A stretch of DNA of 64,000 bases from contig NZ_CP056047.1 of NCBI RefSeq assembly GCF_021559775.1, positions 1,116,001 to 1,180,000 on the forward strand. Direction: 5' to 3'. Source of the stretch: Gillisella vitis. GTDB taxonomy: Bacteria; Pseudomonadota; Alphaproteobacteria; Rhizobiales; Rhizobiaceae. The notes under the pieces are model-generated. The model made no database searches. It saw only the letters and a program-made list of their open reading frames with translations, and was not told where the DNA came from. The translations under genes were made by a program, and so were the position numbers. Positions 45,075-55,309 of the stretch are shown here, in pieces (position 1 is the stretch's first letter; each line of letters opens with the position of its first letter).

Positions 45075-46001
45075 ATGGATTTGCAGGCAATTGTTGACGA
45101 CATTGTCGGTGAGATGCAGCCCCGACTTGGGGAAGGCAAGGTCGCGGACTATATTCCCGAGCTTGCGACGATTGATCCGAAGCAATTCGGCATCGCCATC
45201 ACCACCGTCGACGGCCAGACCTTCACTGCGGGCGATGCGGCAATACCATTTTCGATTCAGAGCATTTCCAAGGTGTTCATGCTGACGCTGGCGCTTGGAA
45301 AAACGGGTGAGGGTGTGTGGAAGCGGGTCGGGCGCGAGCCTTCCGGTTCGTCCTTCAACTCCATCGTTCAGCTGGAGCACGAGCATGGCATTCCGCGCAA
45401 CCCCTTCATCAATGCGGGCGCAATCGTTGTGACGGATATGGTGCTGGCCGGACACAAGCCGCGCGAGGCCATCGGTGAGTTCCTGCGCTTCATGCAGTTC
45501 CTGGCCGATGACGACAGTATCACCATCGACCGAAAGGTGGCGCAGTCTGAGCAGACGACTGGCTACCGTAATTTCGCGCTGGCCAATTTCATGAGCGGTT
45601 TTGGTAATCTGCACCATGCCGTGGAAATGGTGCTGGGCGTTTATTTCCATCAATGCGCGCTGGCGATGAGCTGTGTGCAACTCTCCCATGCGGGTCTGTA
45701 TCTTGCCAACCGGGGTACAAATCCGCTTAGTGGCTTTTCCGTGGTCTCGCCGAAGCGGGCGCGGCGCATCAACGCCTTGATGCTGACCTGCGGCCATTAT
45801 GATGGCTCGGGGGATTTTGCCTATCATGTCGGCCTGCCCGGCAAGAGCGGCGTGGGCGGCGGCATCCTGGCGATAGCGCCGGGCAAGGCCTCTATTGCAG
45901 TGTGGTCTCCGGGATTGAACAAAGTCGGCAATTCGGCGCTTGGATCGGAAGCGCTCGAACTGCTGGCAACCCGGACCGGCTGGTCGGTTTTTGGAAATTG
46001 A
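45075..46001 (+). CDS. glsA: Glutaminase A
   Basis: Hydrolyses glutamine to glutamate and ammonia. At about 308 residues from this start it has the standard family length. The serine-lysine active site is in [18 protein letters not shown]; other landmarks are [27 protein letters not shown] and [12 protein letters not shown]. Start 45075 ([10 protein letters not shown]) is preceded by GGGGAAA; an ATG at 45045 adds ten unconserved residues. In Rhizobium etli, glutaminase A supports growth on glutamine. It lies between rpsD and a YdjC-type gene without clear linkage. Confidence 0.92.
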   Translation: MDLQAIVDDIVGEMQPRLGEGKVADYIPELATIDPKQFGIAITTVDGQTFTAGDAAIPFSIQSISKVFMLTLALGKTGEGVWKRVGREPSGSSFNSIVQLEHEHGIPRNPFINAGAIVVTDMVLAGHKPREAIGEFLRFMQFLADDDSITIDRKVAQSEQTTGYRNFALANFMSGFGNLHHAVEMVLGVYFHQCALAMSCVQLSHAGLYLANRGTNPLSGFSVVSPKRARRINALMLTCGHYDGSGDFAYHVGLPGKSGVGGGILAIAPGKASIAVWSPGLNKVGNSALGSEALELLATRTGWSVFGN

Positions 46002-46153
46002 TGTGAGAACGGTTTTTGCTTTTCGGTGAAAAGCGATGCCTGGAGAATGCAGGGTCGATAGGCATAAAGTTCGGCGCGCATTCATGCCGTGACTATGATA
46101 TAGCGGGCAAAAGGCCTGCAGGAGTGGGACAAGTCTTGAACGTGATCTCGGAT

Positions 46154-46936
46154 ATGAAAATCAATGCGGCGCCGCTATGCATCGTTGCCGATGGCTATGG
46201 CCTGTCGCCGGGCGTCAATCAGGCAATCAGGACGCTCCTCAGCGAAGGCAAGGTGCGTGGCACCGGCTGCATGACCGTGTTTGCCGATTGGCGCGACGAG
46301 GCTTCTCTGTTGCTGCCCGTGATCGACAGATGTGGCGGCGCCATCGGCCTGCACCTGACGCTGACCAATTTCCTGCCTTTGAGCGGGGTACAGCCCATGT
46401 GTTCTTTCCGACGCCGTCTGACCCAGTCCTTCATGGGCGGTGTCGACAAGGGCAAGCTGCAACGCGAGCTGGATGCGCAGCTCAACGCTTTTATCGATGT
46501 GATTGGCCGCGTGCCTGATTATATCGACGGCCATCAACACATTCATTTTCTGCCGGTTGTGCGGGAATGGCTGGTGGCGCGCCGCGATTTGCTGATCAGC
46601 CCGCGCGGCAACAGCCCATGGTTGCGCGGTGAGCCGGATGCGCGGCTGGCGACAAGCCTTGCCCAGCGCGCCAAGATCAGCCTGGTGCAGCGCATGGCAC
46701 GCGGTTTCAACACGGAAATGCAGGCGGCGGGCTATACGATCAAGGGACCGCTGACCGGTTTTTACGAGCGCGGCAAGCCGAACGGTTTTGCCGATGCGCT
46801 TCGCTATTTTCGCAGCCATGCGCCGCGTGACGCCGTTGTCATGTGTCATCCTGGCCATTCGGATGCGATCCTGCGGGCGCGTGACCGGCTGATGATGGCC
46901 CGCGAGGTTGAATTTGCCGAGCTGATGCGCCAGTAA
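46154..46936 (+). CDS. YdjC/HpnK-family carbohydrate deacetylase
   Basis: ChbG/HpnK-type deacetylase of about 260 residues. Metal-site histidines are in IGLHLTLTNFL and DYIDGHQHIHFLPVVR. The N-terminal motif is ADGYGLSPGVNQAI, where most relatives have ADDFG or ADDYG; loss of the second Asp could lower or change activity. Late conserved residues occur in VVMCHPGHSDAIL. Hopanoid genes, which would mark HpnK, are not nearby, so the substrate is open. The start is uncertain: ATG 46154 is used, but TTG 46136 and GTG 46142 are also possible. Confidence 0.72.
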   Translation: MKINAAPLCIVADGYGLSPGVNQAIRTLLSEGKVRGTGCMTVFADWRDEASLLLPVIDRCGGAIGLHLTLTNFLPLSGVQPMCSFRRRLTQSFMGGVDKGKLQRELDAQLNAFIDVIGRVPDYIDGHQHIHFLPVVREWLVARRDLLISPRGNSPWLRGEPDARLATSLAQRAKISLVQRMARGFNTEMQAAGYTIKGPLTGFYERGKPNGFADALRYFRSHAPRDAVVMCHPGHSDAILRARDRLMMAREVEFAELMRQ

Positions 46937-47032
46937 GGGAAGATCGTAAGAGAAAATCCGTCCGATAGGCATTGGCGGCAATTCACGGATCGACGGTATT
47001 AGCCAAATTAGCGGACAGGGGCGCATCCGAAC

Positions 47033-47920
47033 ATGAACCTTGCATTTGCGGGAAGCGCGACGGAACGCACCGAGGCCGATGAGGCCGAAGACGCGCAGGA
47101 GAATGTTCGCCATCCCCTGTTTAGTGCCGCACCACAATCGGTATCCTTCAACAAGCTACGCAAGCGGTTGCTGCGCCAAGTGCGCCAGGCAATGGACGAT
47201 TTCGGCATGCTGAACGGCCAGAAGCGCTGGCTGATTGGGCTTTCCGGCGGCAAGGACAGCTATGGTCTGCTGGCGTTGCTGATGGATTTGAAATGGCGCG
47301 GCCTGCTGCCCGTCGAGCTGATCGCCTGCAATCTCGATCAGGGGCAACCGAATTTTCCCAAGCATGTCCTGCCGGATTACCTGAAATCCATCGGCATGCC
47401 GCATCGCATCGAATATCGAGATACTTATTCCATCGTCAAGGAAAAGGTCCCGGCGGGCGGCACCTATTGTTCGCTCTGCTCGCGGCTGCGGCGCGGTAAT
47501 CTCTACCGCATCGCCCGCGAAGAAGGCTGTGACGCTCTGGTGCTCGGCCATCACCGCGAAGACATTCTCGAAACCTTCTTCATGAATTTTTTCCATGGTG
47601 GCCGGTTGGCGGCTATGCCGGCCAAGTTGCTAAATGATGAGGGCGATCTCTTCGTGCTGCGGCCGCTGGCCTATGCGGCGGAAGACGACCTCGCCAAATT
47701 CGCTGCCGCCATGCAATTTCCAATCATTCCCTGCGATCTCTGCGGCTCGCAGGACGGTTTACAGCGCAATGCCATGAAGGACATGCTGGCTGGAATCGAA
47801 GCCAAAATGCCGGGCCGCAAGGATGCGATGCTGAGGGCATTGTCGCATGTGAACCCCTCGCATCTGCTTGATCCGGCACTTTTTGACTTTTCCGGGCTGG
47901 TTGTCACGAAGCCGTCATAA
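47033..47920 (+). CDS. ttcA: tRNA 2-thiocytidine biosynthesis protein TtcA
   Basis: Thiolates cytidine 32 of certain tRNAs using ATP and a 4Fe-4S cluster. The PP-loop is [17 protein letters not shown] and the two cluster CxxC motifs are [11 protein letters not shown] and [10 protein letters not shown]. At 295 residues the size is typical. The gene stands between the YdjC-type gene (96 bp) and the first inositol monophosphatase (43 bp) on the same strand and may form an operon with the latter. Confidence 0.94.
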   Translation: MNLAFAGSATERTEADEAEDAQENVRHPLFSAAPQSVSFNKLRKRLLRQVRQAMDDFGMLNGQKRWLIGLSGGKDSYGLLALLMDLKWRGLLPVELIACNLDQGQPNFPKHVLPDYLKSIGMPHRIEYRDTYSIVKEKVPAGGTYCSLCSRLRRGNLYRIAREEGCDALVLGHHREDILETFFMNFFHGGRLAAMPAKLLNDEGDLFVLRPLAYAAEDDLAKFAAAMQFPIIPCDLCGSQDGLQRNAMKDMLAGIEAKMPGRKDAMLRALSHVNPSHLLDPALFDFSGLVVTKPS

Positions 47921-47963
47921 GGCGGGCGCATCGAGTTTTTGACATTTCACCAGCCTCAAGAAA

Positions 47964-48800
47964 GTGCCTCCCGTGTTTCAAGATCGTGATATCGACGCCG
48001 TCCTGCAAATCGTCAAGGACGCCGCCGCCAGCCAGATCGTGCCTCGTTTTCGCCGTCTCGGTGTTTCCGATATTTCCGAAAAGAAATCCTCTATCGATCT
48101 CGTCACAGAGGCCGATCTTCTGTCGGAAAAGCAGATGACGGATGCTTTTCTGGCCCGCTGGCCCGGTGCCTTGATCGTCGGTGAGGAGGCATGCGAAACC
48201 AATCCAGGCGTGATCGACGCGTTGAGGGATGCGGAGCTGGCATTCGTCATCGATCCGGTCGACGGAACGTTCAATTTTCAGGCTGGCCTGCCTTTGCATG
48301 CCACCAATCTCGCCGTTGTGGTGCGCGGTGAGACTGTGGCGGGGATTATCCACGAATCGGTACTTGGCGATACGCTGGTGGCCTCCCGCGGTGCCGGTGC
48401 GCAGTTTTTGCGTGCCGATGGCGAGCGCGTTCCGGTCAAGGTGGCTGCCCCATGCGATCTCTCGTCCATGGTGGGAACGATTTCCATCAATGAATTGAAG
48501 GGTGAGGAAAAGCGCCGCATTGCCGGTAATCTCACCAAGACAAAGATGGCGTTTGCCTTCAATTGTTCGGCCTATGAATATTGGCTGGTTGCCACCGGTA
48601 AGGTCCATTTCATCGGCCATTATAAATTGATGCCCTGGGACCATCTGGCCGGTGTGCTGATCCATCAGGAAGCGGGCGGGGTGACTGCCCGGTTCGATGG
48701 CAGCCCCTATCTTCCCGGTGACACCACCGGTGGCATCCTGACGGCACCGGATCGCGACAGCTGGGAGATGGTTCTACGCGAAGTGATCCAGGCGCGATAA
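47964..48800 (+). CDS. Inositol monophosphatase family protein, copy 1
   Basis: Mg2+-dependent sugar or inositol phosphatase of 278 residues. Metal-site motifs are in order: IVGEEACETNP, FVIDPVDGTFNF and MPWDHLAGVLIHQEAGG. Family members act on inositol-1-phosphate, fructose-1,6-bisphosphate, PAP or histidinol phosphate; the substrate is not readable here. Starts at GTG 47964 or GTG 47973 are equally likely. A related gene follows 27 bp downstream. Confidence 0.82.
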   Translation: MPPVFQDRDIDAVLQIVKDAAASQIVPRFRRLGVSDISEKKSSIDLVTEADLLSEKQMTDAFLARWPGALIVGEEACETNPGVIDALRDAELAFVIDPVDGTFNFQAGLPLHATNLAVVVRGETVAGIIHESVLGDTLVASRGAGAQFLRADGERVPVKVAAPCDLSSMVGTISINELKGEEKRRIAGNLTKTKMAFAFNCSAYEYWLVATGKVHFIGHYKLMPWDHLAGVLIHQEAGGVTARFDGSPYLPGDTTGGILTAPDRDSWEMVLREVIQAR

Positions 48801-48827
48801 GACTGACAAACTCTAAAAGGAACAGAC

Positions 48828-49649
48828 ATGGCCGATATCGACATTGCAGCCCTTGCCAATCTTCTGCAGGAAGCGGCAGTCACGGAAATCCTGCCGCGTT
48901 TTCGCAATCTGGGCGAAGGCGATGTGCGGATGAAAACCGAGGCCATCGATCTGGTCACCGAGGCCGATGAAGCAGCGGAGCGGTTGATCCACAGCCGTAT
49001 CAAGGAGTTGATGCCCGATGCTGTGTTCATCGGCGAGGAAGCGGTTGCCGCTGATCCGGCCCTGCTGGACAAGCTGGCGGATGCGGAGTTGGCCGTGGTA
49101 GTCGATCCCATCGACGGTACCTTTAATTTTGCGGCCGGCCTGCCGCTGTTCGGGGTCATGCTCAGCGTCGTACGTCAGGGCGAAACCGTTGCGGGCCTGA
49201 TTTACGACCCGATGGGCAACGACTGGGCAATCGTTGAAAAAGGCAGTGGCGCCTGGCTCTGCAAACCCGATGGCAACCAGGAAAAGATGGAGGTGCGCCC
49301 GGCACCCGATCTTGCCCAGATGATCGGCATTGCCAATGTCGGCTTTTTCGAGCTGGAGGCGCGCCGCAAGCTGCTCATCAATCTGGCTGAGGTGCGGCTG
49401 TTCACCAGCTATCGCTGTGCTGCCCACGAATACCGCATTCTCTGCCAGGGCCATATGCATTTTGCCATGTATAACAAGCTAATGCCTTGGGATCACCTGG
49501 CTGGCACGCTGATGGCCCAGGAGGCAGGCGCCTATGCCGCAAGGTTCGATGGCTCTGCCTACCTGCCGCACCACACCAGCGGCGGCCTGCTGATTGCCCC
49601 CGACAAGGAGAGCTGGAGCGAATTGCGGGAAAAGATTTTCAACGTTTGA
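48828..49649 (+). CDS. Inositol monophosphatase family protein, copy 2
   Basis: A 273-residue paralogue of the preceding gene with the same layout: LPRFRNLGEGDVRMKTEAID, FIGEEAVAADP, VVVDPIDGTFNFAAG and MPWDHLAGTLMAQEAGA. The two proteins are similar along their whole length, including YRCAAHEYRILCQG against NCSAYEYWLVATG, so a tandem duplication followed by divergence is likely. AAAGGAAC precedes the ATG. It shares a terminator with the convergent MFS gene. Confidence 0.85.
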   Translation: MADIDIAALANLLQEAAVTEILPRFRNLGEGDVRMKTEAIDLVTEADEAAERLIHSRIKELMPDAVFIGEEAVAADPALLDKLADAELAVVVDPIDGTFNFAAGLPLFGVMLSVVRQGETVAGLIYDPMGNDWAIVEKGSGAWLCKPDGNQEKMEVRPAPDLAQMIGIANVGFFELEARRKLLINLAEVRLFTSYRCAAHEYRILCQGHMHFAMYNKLMPWDHLAGTLMAQEAGAYAARFDGSAYLPHHTSGGLLIAPDKESWSELREKIFNV

Positions 49650-49671
49650 AGTCTCGGCTTATCCAATAAAA

Positions 49672-49702
49672 AAAGCCACGGCAGGTGACCTGCCGTGGCT
49701 TT
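49672..49702. terminator. Perfect bidirectional terminator
   Basis: AAAGCCACGGCAGGT (49672-49686) and ACCTGCCGTGGCTTT (49688-49702) form a 15-bp stem with A-rich and TTTCTTG flanks. It lies between the convergent second inositol phosphatase and MFS genes. Confidence 0.9.
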
Positions 49703-49722
49703 CTTGTTCGGATATCCGATTG

Positions 49723-50970
49723 TCAGACCTTGGGGTTATGCGGCTGAAACAGCTTGCCTTTTTCGGCAATCAGTACGAAGACCAACCCTATCACACCCAG
49801 GAAGAAGTAGCCTGCGACCAGCGGGCGGGATGTTCCATCGAAGGCCTGACCGACTATGGCGCCAAGAACCGAGCCGCCGACGGTGGAAATGAAGCCGAGG
49901 ACCGAGGAGGCCGTTCCGGCGACATGGCCGAGCGGTTCGATGGCAAGCGTCTGGAAATTGCCGCCGATCCACCCAAACTGGAACATTGAGACGGCAAAGA
50001 ACGTCATGAACACCACGAAGGGCAATGGTGTTGGCCCGAAGGTTTCGGCCAGCAGCCAAAGGGCATTGATGGCGATGAATCCGAGAAGCGAGCCATGAGA
50101 CAGGCGCCGCATGCCAATCCGGCCCACCAGCTTCGAATTGACATAGGACGACAGCGCCATGAAAATCGCCACGGCAGCAAAGGCGAATGGAAACCAGACG
50201 CCCAGACCATAAATGCCCATGTAGATCTGTTGAGCAGAGTTGATGAAGCCGAACAGCGCCCCAAAGATGAAGGTGCTTGCCAGAGTGTAGAACAGGGCAA
50301 TGCGGTTGGTCAGGACGATCTTGAAGCCCTGGAGGATGACTTTGGGGGTGAATTCCCGTCGATTTTCCGGATCGAGTGTTTCCGGTAGCCGCATCTGCAT
50401 CCAGATGCTGGTGAGAATGCCGCCAACAGCAATGAACAGGAAGATCAGGTGCCAGTTGCCGAAGAACATGATGATCTGACCGGTTCCGGGGGCGACGACC
50501 GGGATAATCATGAAAACCATCATGATCAGCGACATCACCTCCGCCATCTGGCGTCCGCCGTAGACATCGCGCACGATGGAAATGGTGATCACCCGGGTTC
50601 CAGCCGAGCCGGCACCCTGGATGAAGCGCAGGATCAGCAATCCGGCGAAGCTTGGCACAATGGTGATGGCCAGTGCTGCCAGAACATAGACGATGAGACC
50701 GATCAACATCGGCGTGCGCCGCCCGAACCGATCCGACAGCGGGCCATAGATCAATTGCGCGCAGCCAAACCCGATCAGGTATGACGTCACGACATATTGC
50801 CGGTGATTTTCATTGACGACATTGAGGGCTTCGCCGATCTGCTGCAAGGCAGGAAGCATGATGTCGATCGCCAACGCGTTCATTGCCATCAATGCGGCGC
50901 AGAGAAAGACGAATTCCAGCTTGCTCATGCCTTGCAAGGCAGCTGGAGCGGAACGAATGGGAGCTGTCAT
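49723..50970 (-). CDS. MFS drug exporter, Bcr/CflA (DHA1) type
   Basis: Proton-driven multidrug exporter of 415 residues with 12 membrane segments. The opening FVFLCAALMAMNALAIDIMLPALQ and the loop LIYGPLSDRFGRRTPMLIGL are the DHA1 signatures, and RFIQGAGSAGTRVITISIVRD is motif C-like. Its substrate is unknown (Bcr/CflA proteins export bicyclomycin, chloramphenicol and others). It is monocistronic, and no regulator lies beside it. Confidence 0.88.
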   Translation of the reverse strand: MTAPIRSAPAALQGMSKLEFVFLCAALMAMNALAIDIMLPALQQIGEALNVVNENHRQYVVTSYLIGFGCAQLIYGPLSDRFGRRTPMLIGLIVYVLAALAITIVPSFAGLLILRFIQGAGSAGTRVITISIVRDVYGGRQMAEVMSLIMMVFMIIPVVAPGTGQIIMFFGNWHLIFLFIAVGGILTSIWMQMRLPETLDPENRREFTPKVILQGFKIVLTNRIALFYTLASTFIFGALFGFINSAQQIYMGIYGLGVWFPFAFAAVAIFMALSSYVNSKLVGRIGMRRLSHGSLLGFIAINALWLLAETFGPTPLPFVVFMTFFAVSMFQFGWIGGNFQTLAIEPLGHVAGTASSVLGFISTVGGSVLGAIVGQAFDGTSRPLVAGYFFLGVIGLVFVLIAEKGKLFQPHNPKV

Positions 50971-51149
50971 GGGAAAACATGTCCTGGAAAATCAAAAGGC
51001 GTCGCAAGGCGCGACGCCCTTATCAGATACTGCATTAATCCCTCAATCGGAATCGATTATGAGAGCCGTGCTGTCGATAGGCTTGTAGCTGACCGCTGTG
51101 TGCGTCAAATTTGCCGCACCGCAATATGCGCAAAGGGGTCGATGGGGAC

Positions 51150-51172
51150 AAGCCCGGAATACCACCGGGCTT
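51150..51172 (-). terminator. Terminator of the purL-grxD cluster
   Basis: AAGCCCGG (51150-51157) pairs with CCGGGCTT (51165-51172), 14 bp past the grxD stop. The T-run on the minus strand is short. Confidence 0.6.
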
Positions 51173-51185
51173 TATCCAGTTCGCG

Positions 51186-51521
51186 TCAGGCGGCGCCGCG
51201 AACGGCAATGCCCTTTTCCTCGAGATGAGACTGCAATTCGCCGGCCTGGAACATTTCCCGGACGATATCGCATCCGCCGATGAATTCGCCCTTCACATAA
51301 AGCTGCGGAATGGTCGGCCAGTTGGAATAGGTCTTGATGCCTTCGCGAATTTCCTGGTCGGCGAGCACATTGATGCCCTTGTAGTCGATGCCGAGATAAT
51401 CGAGCATCTGTACGACCTGGCCCGAAAATCCGCATTGCGGAAACTGGGGCGTGCCCTTCATGAAAAGCACGACATCATTGCTTTTTACAGCATTATCAAT
51501 GAATTCGTTTACACCGCTCAT
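51186..51521 (-). CDS. grxD: Monothiol glutaredoxin GrxD
   Basis: Carries and delivers iron-sulfur clusters, often with a BolA partner. The 111-residue protein has the monothiol active site [13 protein letters not shown] and the glutathione site [20 protein letters not shown]. The bolA gene lies 318 bp upstream on the same strand with one small gene between them, supporting a Grx-BolA pair here. Confidence 0.95.
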   Translation of the reverse strand: MSGVNEFIDNAVKSNDVVLFMKGTPQFPQCGFSGQVVQMLDYLGIDYKGINVLADQEIREGIKTYSNWPTIPQLYVKGEFIGGCDIVREMFQAGELQSHLEEKGIAVRGAA

Positions 51522-51622
51522 GGATTTATCCTTTCACATGCGGGTCAAGGCCGCAGTATTCCATTGCCTATATAGGCGCATTTTGCCGAAATTTCAAAAG
51601 TCAAAACGGAAACAGACGGTCA

Positions 51623-51823
51623 TCAGCCCCGGTTGCGGGTCACGCGCCGGGCCTGACGGGCAGCCTTGTTGCGGTTATTTGCCCGCGTCGGCTCGACCTT
51701 CTTGTCGGACGCCGGCGCATTCAAGCGTTGCAGCTTGGCCTGTTTGTATTTCTTCCGGTCGGACATTTCAGCTTTCACCGATTTGATCAGTGAGGAGAAA
51801 AACGAGGTAATCGGGTTGCTCAT
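51623..51823 (-). CDS. Small basic protein of unknown function
   Basis: Sixty-six residues: a hydrophobic start (MSNPITSFFSSLIKSV), then a Lys/Arg/Asn/Ala-rich tail (NNRNKAARQARRVTRNRG). I know no domain name. It is placed between bolA and grxD on the same strand, 15 bp from bolA, so it is very likely co-transcribed. The basic tail suggests binding to RNA, DNA or membrane phosphates, but that is only inference. Confidence 0.6.
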   Translation of the reverse strand: MSNPITSFFSSLIKSVKAEMSDRKKYKQAKLQRLNAPASDKKVEPTRANNRNKAARQARRVTRNRG

Positions 51824-51838
51824 GATGATGTGATACCG

Positions 51839-52075
51839 TCAGGCTTCGGGGATGGAGGTTTGCAGGGCGAGCGCATGCAGCACCCCGCCCATATTGCCTT
51901 TCAGGGCATCGTAGACCATCTGGTGCTGCTGTACGCGCGACTTGCCGCGAAAGGCTTCGGCCACGACTTCAGCGGCGTAGTGATCGCCATCGCCCGCCAG
52001 ATCGCGGATGACGACCTTGGCACCGGGAATACCCGCTTTGATCATGTCTTCGATATCGCCGGGCTTCATAGCCAT
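51839..52075 (-). CDS. BolA family protein
   Basis: Seventy-eight residues of the short BolA/IbaG type: MKPGDIEDMIKAGIPGAKVVIRD, then DHYAAEVVAEAFRGKSRVQQHQMVYDAL with the conserved histidines used for shared iron-sulfur clusters with monothiol glutaredoxins. It follows purL by 38 bp on the same strand, and grxD is two genes downstream. Confidence 0.92.
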   Translation of the reverse strand: MAMKPGDIEDMIKAGIPGAKVVIRDLAGDGDHYAAEVVAEAFRGKSRVQQHQMVYDALKGNMGGVLHALALQTSIPEA

Positions 52076-52113
52076 GGTTCTGCTCCCATTCTGATCTTTT
52101 TGCGCGCCTGGTT

Positions 52114-54351
52114 TTACTGCGCGGCGGCCAGGGTTTCAGCCTTGCCATCCATGAAATTAGGGAACCACGATTCATGCGTGTTGCGCAATTCCTCTACAGC
52201 GATTGTACACACACCGTCGATGACAAGTGCATCGCCACCAACCTTGCCAAGACGGCGGAACGGTACGCCCGCACCTTCGGCATTGGCGCAGATGAAATTG
52301 GCCAGATCAGCCGGAACCGTCACGACATAGCGAGCCTGGTCTTCGCCAAACAGCAGAGCATGGGCTGGACCGCGGCTTTCCGACAAGTCGATGGTAAGAC
52401 CCTTGGCCGAGGCCATGGCCATTTCGGCCAGAGCAATCCCCAGACCACCGGAGGAAATGTCATGGCAGGCGGTGACTTGGCCGTTGCGGATCGCGGACCG
52501 GATAAAGTCGCCATTGCGGCGCTCGGCATGCAGGTCCACTTCGGGCGCCGGGCCGTCGGTGCGGCCAAGAAGGTCACGCAGATAGATCGTGCTGCCGAGA
52601 TGCGTGCCATCGGTGCCGATCAGCAGGACATGATCGCCGTCCTGGGCGCCGCCGATTTTCGCCATCCGGCTCCAGTCAGGCAGAAGGCCGACGCCAGCAA
52701 TGGTCGGGGTCGGCAGGATCGCGACGCCATTGGTCTCGTTATACAGAGAAACATTGCCCGAGACGATCGGGAAATCCAGTGCCCGGCAGGCTTCGCCAAT
52801 GCCCTTGATGGCCTCCACCAATTGCCCCATGATCTCAGGCTTTTCCGGATTGCCGAAATTGAGATTGTCGGTCGCGGCCAGCGGCTCGGCACCGGTTGCG
52901 GTGATGTTGCGCCAGCATTCGGCCACGGCCTGCTTGCCACCTTCGAATGGGTCGGCCTCCACATAACGCGGCGTGACATCCGAGGAGAAGGCCAGCGCTT
53001 TGGTCGGGTGGTTTTCCACCCGCACTACGCCCGCGTCGCCGCCGGGAAGCTGAAGCGAATTGCCCTGAATCAGCGTGTCATACTGCTCGTAAACCCAGCG
53101 GCGGCTGGACTGGTTGGCCGAACCGACCAGCGACAGAATAGCGGCGCGGTAATCGGCTGGCTCGTCCACCAGATTGGCGGGCAGGGGGCCGCGCTTGTCT
53201 GATTCGCGCCATGGGCGGTCATATTCGGGTGCATGATCGCCGAGATCCTTGATTGGCAGATTGGCGACTTCCTCGCCCTGATGCAGAATGCGGAAGCGCA
53301 GGTCATCGGTGGTTTTGCCGACAATGGCAAAGTCTAGGCCCCATTTGACGAAGATCGCCTTGGCGACCTCTTCCTTGGATGGCTCCAGCACCATCAGCAT
53401 GCGCTCCTGGCTTTCCGAGAGCATCATTTCATAGGCGGTCATGTTTTCTTCGCGCACCGGCACGGTGTCGAGGTCAAGCTCGATGCCGAGATCGCCCTTG
53501 GCACCCATTTCCACCGCCGAACAGGTGAGACCTGCGGCGCCCATGTCCTGAATGGCGATGACCGCACCGGTCTTCATCAGTTCAAGGCAGGCTTCCAGCA
53601 GGCATTTTTCGGTGAAGGGGTCGCCGACCTGTACGGTCGGGCGTTTTTCCTCGATGGATTCGTCGAATTCCGCTGATGCCATGGTCGCGCCACCCACGCC
53701 ATCGCGGCCAGTCTTGGCACCGAGATAGACGACCGGCAGGCCGACGCCCTTGGCCTCGGACAGGAAGATCGCATCCGACTTTGCAAGGCCAGCGGCAAAG
53801 GCGTTGACCAGGATATTGCCGTTATAGCGCTCGTCGAATTCCACTTCGCCGCCCACGGTGGGAACGCCAAAGGCATTGCCATAGCCGCCAACACCGGCCA
53901 CGACGCCGGAGACGAGATGCCGTGTTTTCGGATGATCCGGTGCGCCGAAGCGCAACGCGTTCATGGCGGCAATCGGACGCGCGCCCATGGTGAAAACGTC
54001 GCGCAGAATGCCGCCGACACCGGTCGCAGCACCTTGATAAGGTTCGATATAAGAAGGGTGGTTGTGGCTTTCCATCTTGAAGACCACGCAATCGCCGTCA
54101 TCGATATCGACCACGCCTGCATTTTCGCCGGGGCCTTGAATAACGCGCGCGCCCGTGGTGGGCAGGGTGCGCAGCCAGCGCTTGGAGGACTTGTAGGAAC
54201 AATGTTCGTTCCACATGGCCGAGAAAATACCAAGCTCGGTAAATGTCGGCTCCCGTCCGATCAATTGCAGAATCCGGTCATATTCCTCCGGCTTCAGGCC
54301 GTGGGAGGCAACCAGTTCCGGGGTGATCGGGAGGGAATTCGGGATCGTCAT
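52114..54351 (-). CDS. purL: Phosphoribosylformylglycinamidine synthase subunit PurL
   Basis: Catalytic ATPase subunit for the fourth step of purine synthesis. At about 745 residues it is the small PurL that needs PurQ and PurS, which lie 28 kb to the left. Signatures include [32 protein letters not shown] and [16 protein letters not shown]. The start [13 protein letters not shown] has GAGAGAG a few bases upstream; an ATG five codons earlier is unlikely. It leads purL-bolA-small gene-grxD. Confidence 0.96.
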   Translation of the reverse strand: MTIPNSLPITPELVASHGLKPEEYDRILQLIGREPTFTELGIFSAMWNEHCSYKSSKRWLRTLPTTGARVIQGPGENAGVVDIDDGDCVVFKMESHNHPSYIEPYQGAATGVGGILRDVFTMGARPIAAMNALRFGAPDHPKTRHLVSGVVAGVGGYGNAFGVPTVGGEVEFDERYNGNILVNAFAAGLAKSDAIFLSEAKGVGLPVVYLGAKTGRDGVGGATMASAEFDESIEEKRPTVQVGDPFTEKCLLEACLELMKTGAVIAIQDMGAAGLTCSAVEMGAKGDLGIELDLDTVPVREENMTAYEMMLSESQERMLMVLEPSKEEVAKAIFVKWGLDFAIVGKTTDDLRFRILHQGEEVANLPIKDLGDHAPEYDRPWRESDKRGPLPANLVDEPADYRAAILSLVGSANQSSRRWVYEQYDTLIQGNSLQLPGGDAGVVRVENHPTKALAFSSDVTPRYVEADPFEGGKQAVAECWRNITATGAEPLAATDNLNFGNPEKPEIMGQLVEAIKGIGEACRALDFPIVSGNVSLYNETNGVAILPTPTIAGVGLLPDWSRMAKIGGAQDGDHVLLIGTDGTHLGSTIYLRDLLGRTDGPAPEVDLHAERRNGDFIRSAIRNGQVTACHDISSGGLGIALAEMAMASAKGLTIDLSESRGPAHALLFGEDQARYVVTVPADLANFICANAEGAGVPFRRLGKVGGDALVIDGVCTIAVEELRNTHESWFPNFMDGKAETLAAAQ

Positions 54352-54697
54352 GGCTCTCTCTTGCACTGGGAGTGAGAATTTTGCCGCCCTTTTATAACAG
54401 GCAATTCATTCGCGCGACTGGAAAATGTGGCTGCGGCGGGTAAAATGCGGCCTTTCCAAGGTTTGCGTGTCGATGGCTTATCTGTGGCCGGATCTGCGCA
54501 AATTCCAGGGCTGGTGAAAGCGCTGTTTATGGCATCTCAGACAATCTGTTTGGGGATAGACCATTTCTTTTCACATTTTCGCCCCGGCCTGCGGTAAACT
54601 TATGCGCGATGTAAGCGAGGCGGATGAGCCTGTGTTACAGCATGCGAAACGTCTGCCCGCTTTGCCGGGCCGGTTGGAATTCTAGACAGGTGCCTTT
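54352..54697. other. Intergenic region between divergent purL and J-domain genes
   Basis: About 345 bp with no supported gene. It must hold the purL promoter and any purine control site. I searched by eye for a PurR-like palindrome or purine riboswitch and saw neither. Confidence 0.5.
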
Positions 54698-55309
54698 GTG
54701 ATCGATCCTTATGTCATGCTGGGTTTGGAGCGCGATGCCGATGAGGCAGCGGTCAAGGCGGCGTATCGCAAGAAGGCCAAGAGCGCCCATCCGGACGCCG
54801 GCGGTGACCCGGATGAGTTTGGCCGGATCACCACGTCCTACGATCTCTTGAAGGACCCGGTCCGCCGCAAGGTCTATGACGATACCGGTTATGATCCGCA
54901 ATTGGCCGATGTTGCCGACCTGAAGGGCTTGATGGTGCTGGAATCGCTGATTAACGACATGATTCTCGACGAGCGCGAGCCCGGCAGTTTCGATCCGGTC
55001 GCGGGCCTGCGCCGCAAGTTGACGGACGATATCCTCAAAGCCCGGTTTCATATTCTGGAACTGGAGCGTCACCGCACCCGTATCCGCAAGCATGTGGATC
55101 GTATTGGCCGGCGACCTGAAACCGATGTGCTCGGCTCTATGTTGCGCGCCCGCACCCAGTCGATTGCCGAAGCGATCAAGAATGCCGAAACCCAGATCGA
55201 CGCCATCGAGCGCGCCTATTCCATGCTAGAGGGCTATTCCTACGAGCTGGAGCCACTGGTGGAGACGCTGTCCGATCCTGTTCCGGATCTGCCGAAGGCG
55301 GCTGAATAG
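54698..55309 (+). CDS. J-domain protein
   Basis: A DnaK co-chaperone-like protein of 203 residues. Residues 1-70 form a J domain: IDPYVMLGLERDADEAAVKAAYRKKAKSAHPDAGG has the HPD tripeptide needed to stimulate Hsp70. The rest is helical and may be a client- or membrane-binding region; it lacks the Gly/Phe and zinc domains of DnaJ. The start is GTG at 54698. It is a single gene; its stop codon touches a palindromic repeat. Confidence 0.85.
   Translation: MIDPYVMLGLERDADEAAVKAAYRKKAKSAHPDAGGDPDEFGRITTSYDLLKDPVRRKVYDDTGYDPQLADVADLKGLMVLESLINDMILDEREPGSFDPVAGLRRKLTDDILKARFHILELERHRTRIRKHVDRIGRRPETDVLGSMLRARTQSIAEAIKNAETQIDAIERAYSMLEGYSYELEPLVETLSDPVPDLPKAAE

Noticed and set aside
44949..46085. 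378-codon minus-strand frame across the glutaminase gene
   Set aside because: It is antisense to glsA, which has all the expected active-site motifs.
52174..53202. 342-codon plus-strand frame across purL
   Set aside because: It is antisense to purL and has no domain or ribosome site.
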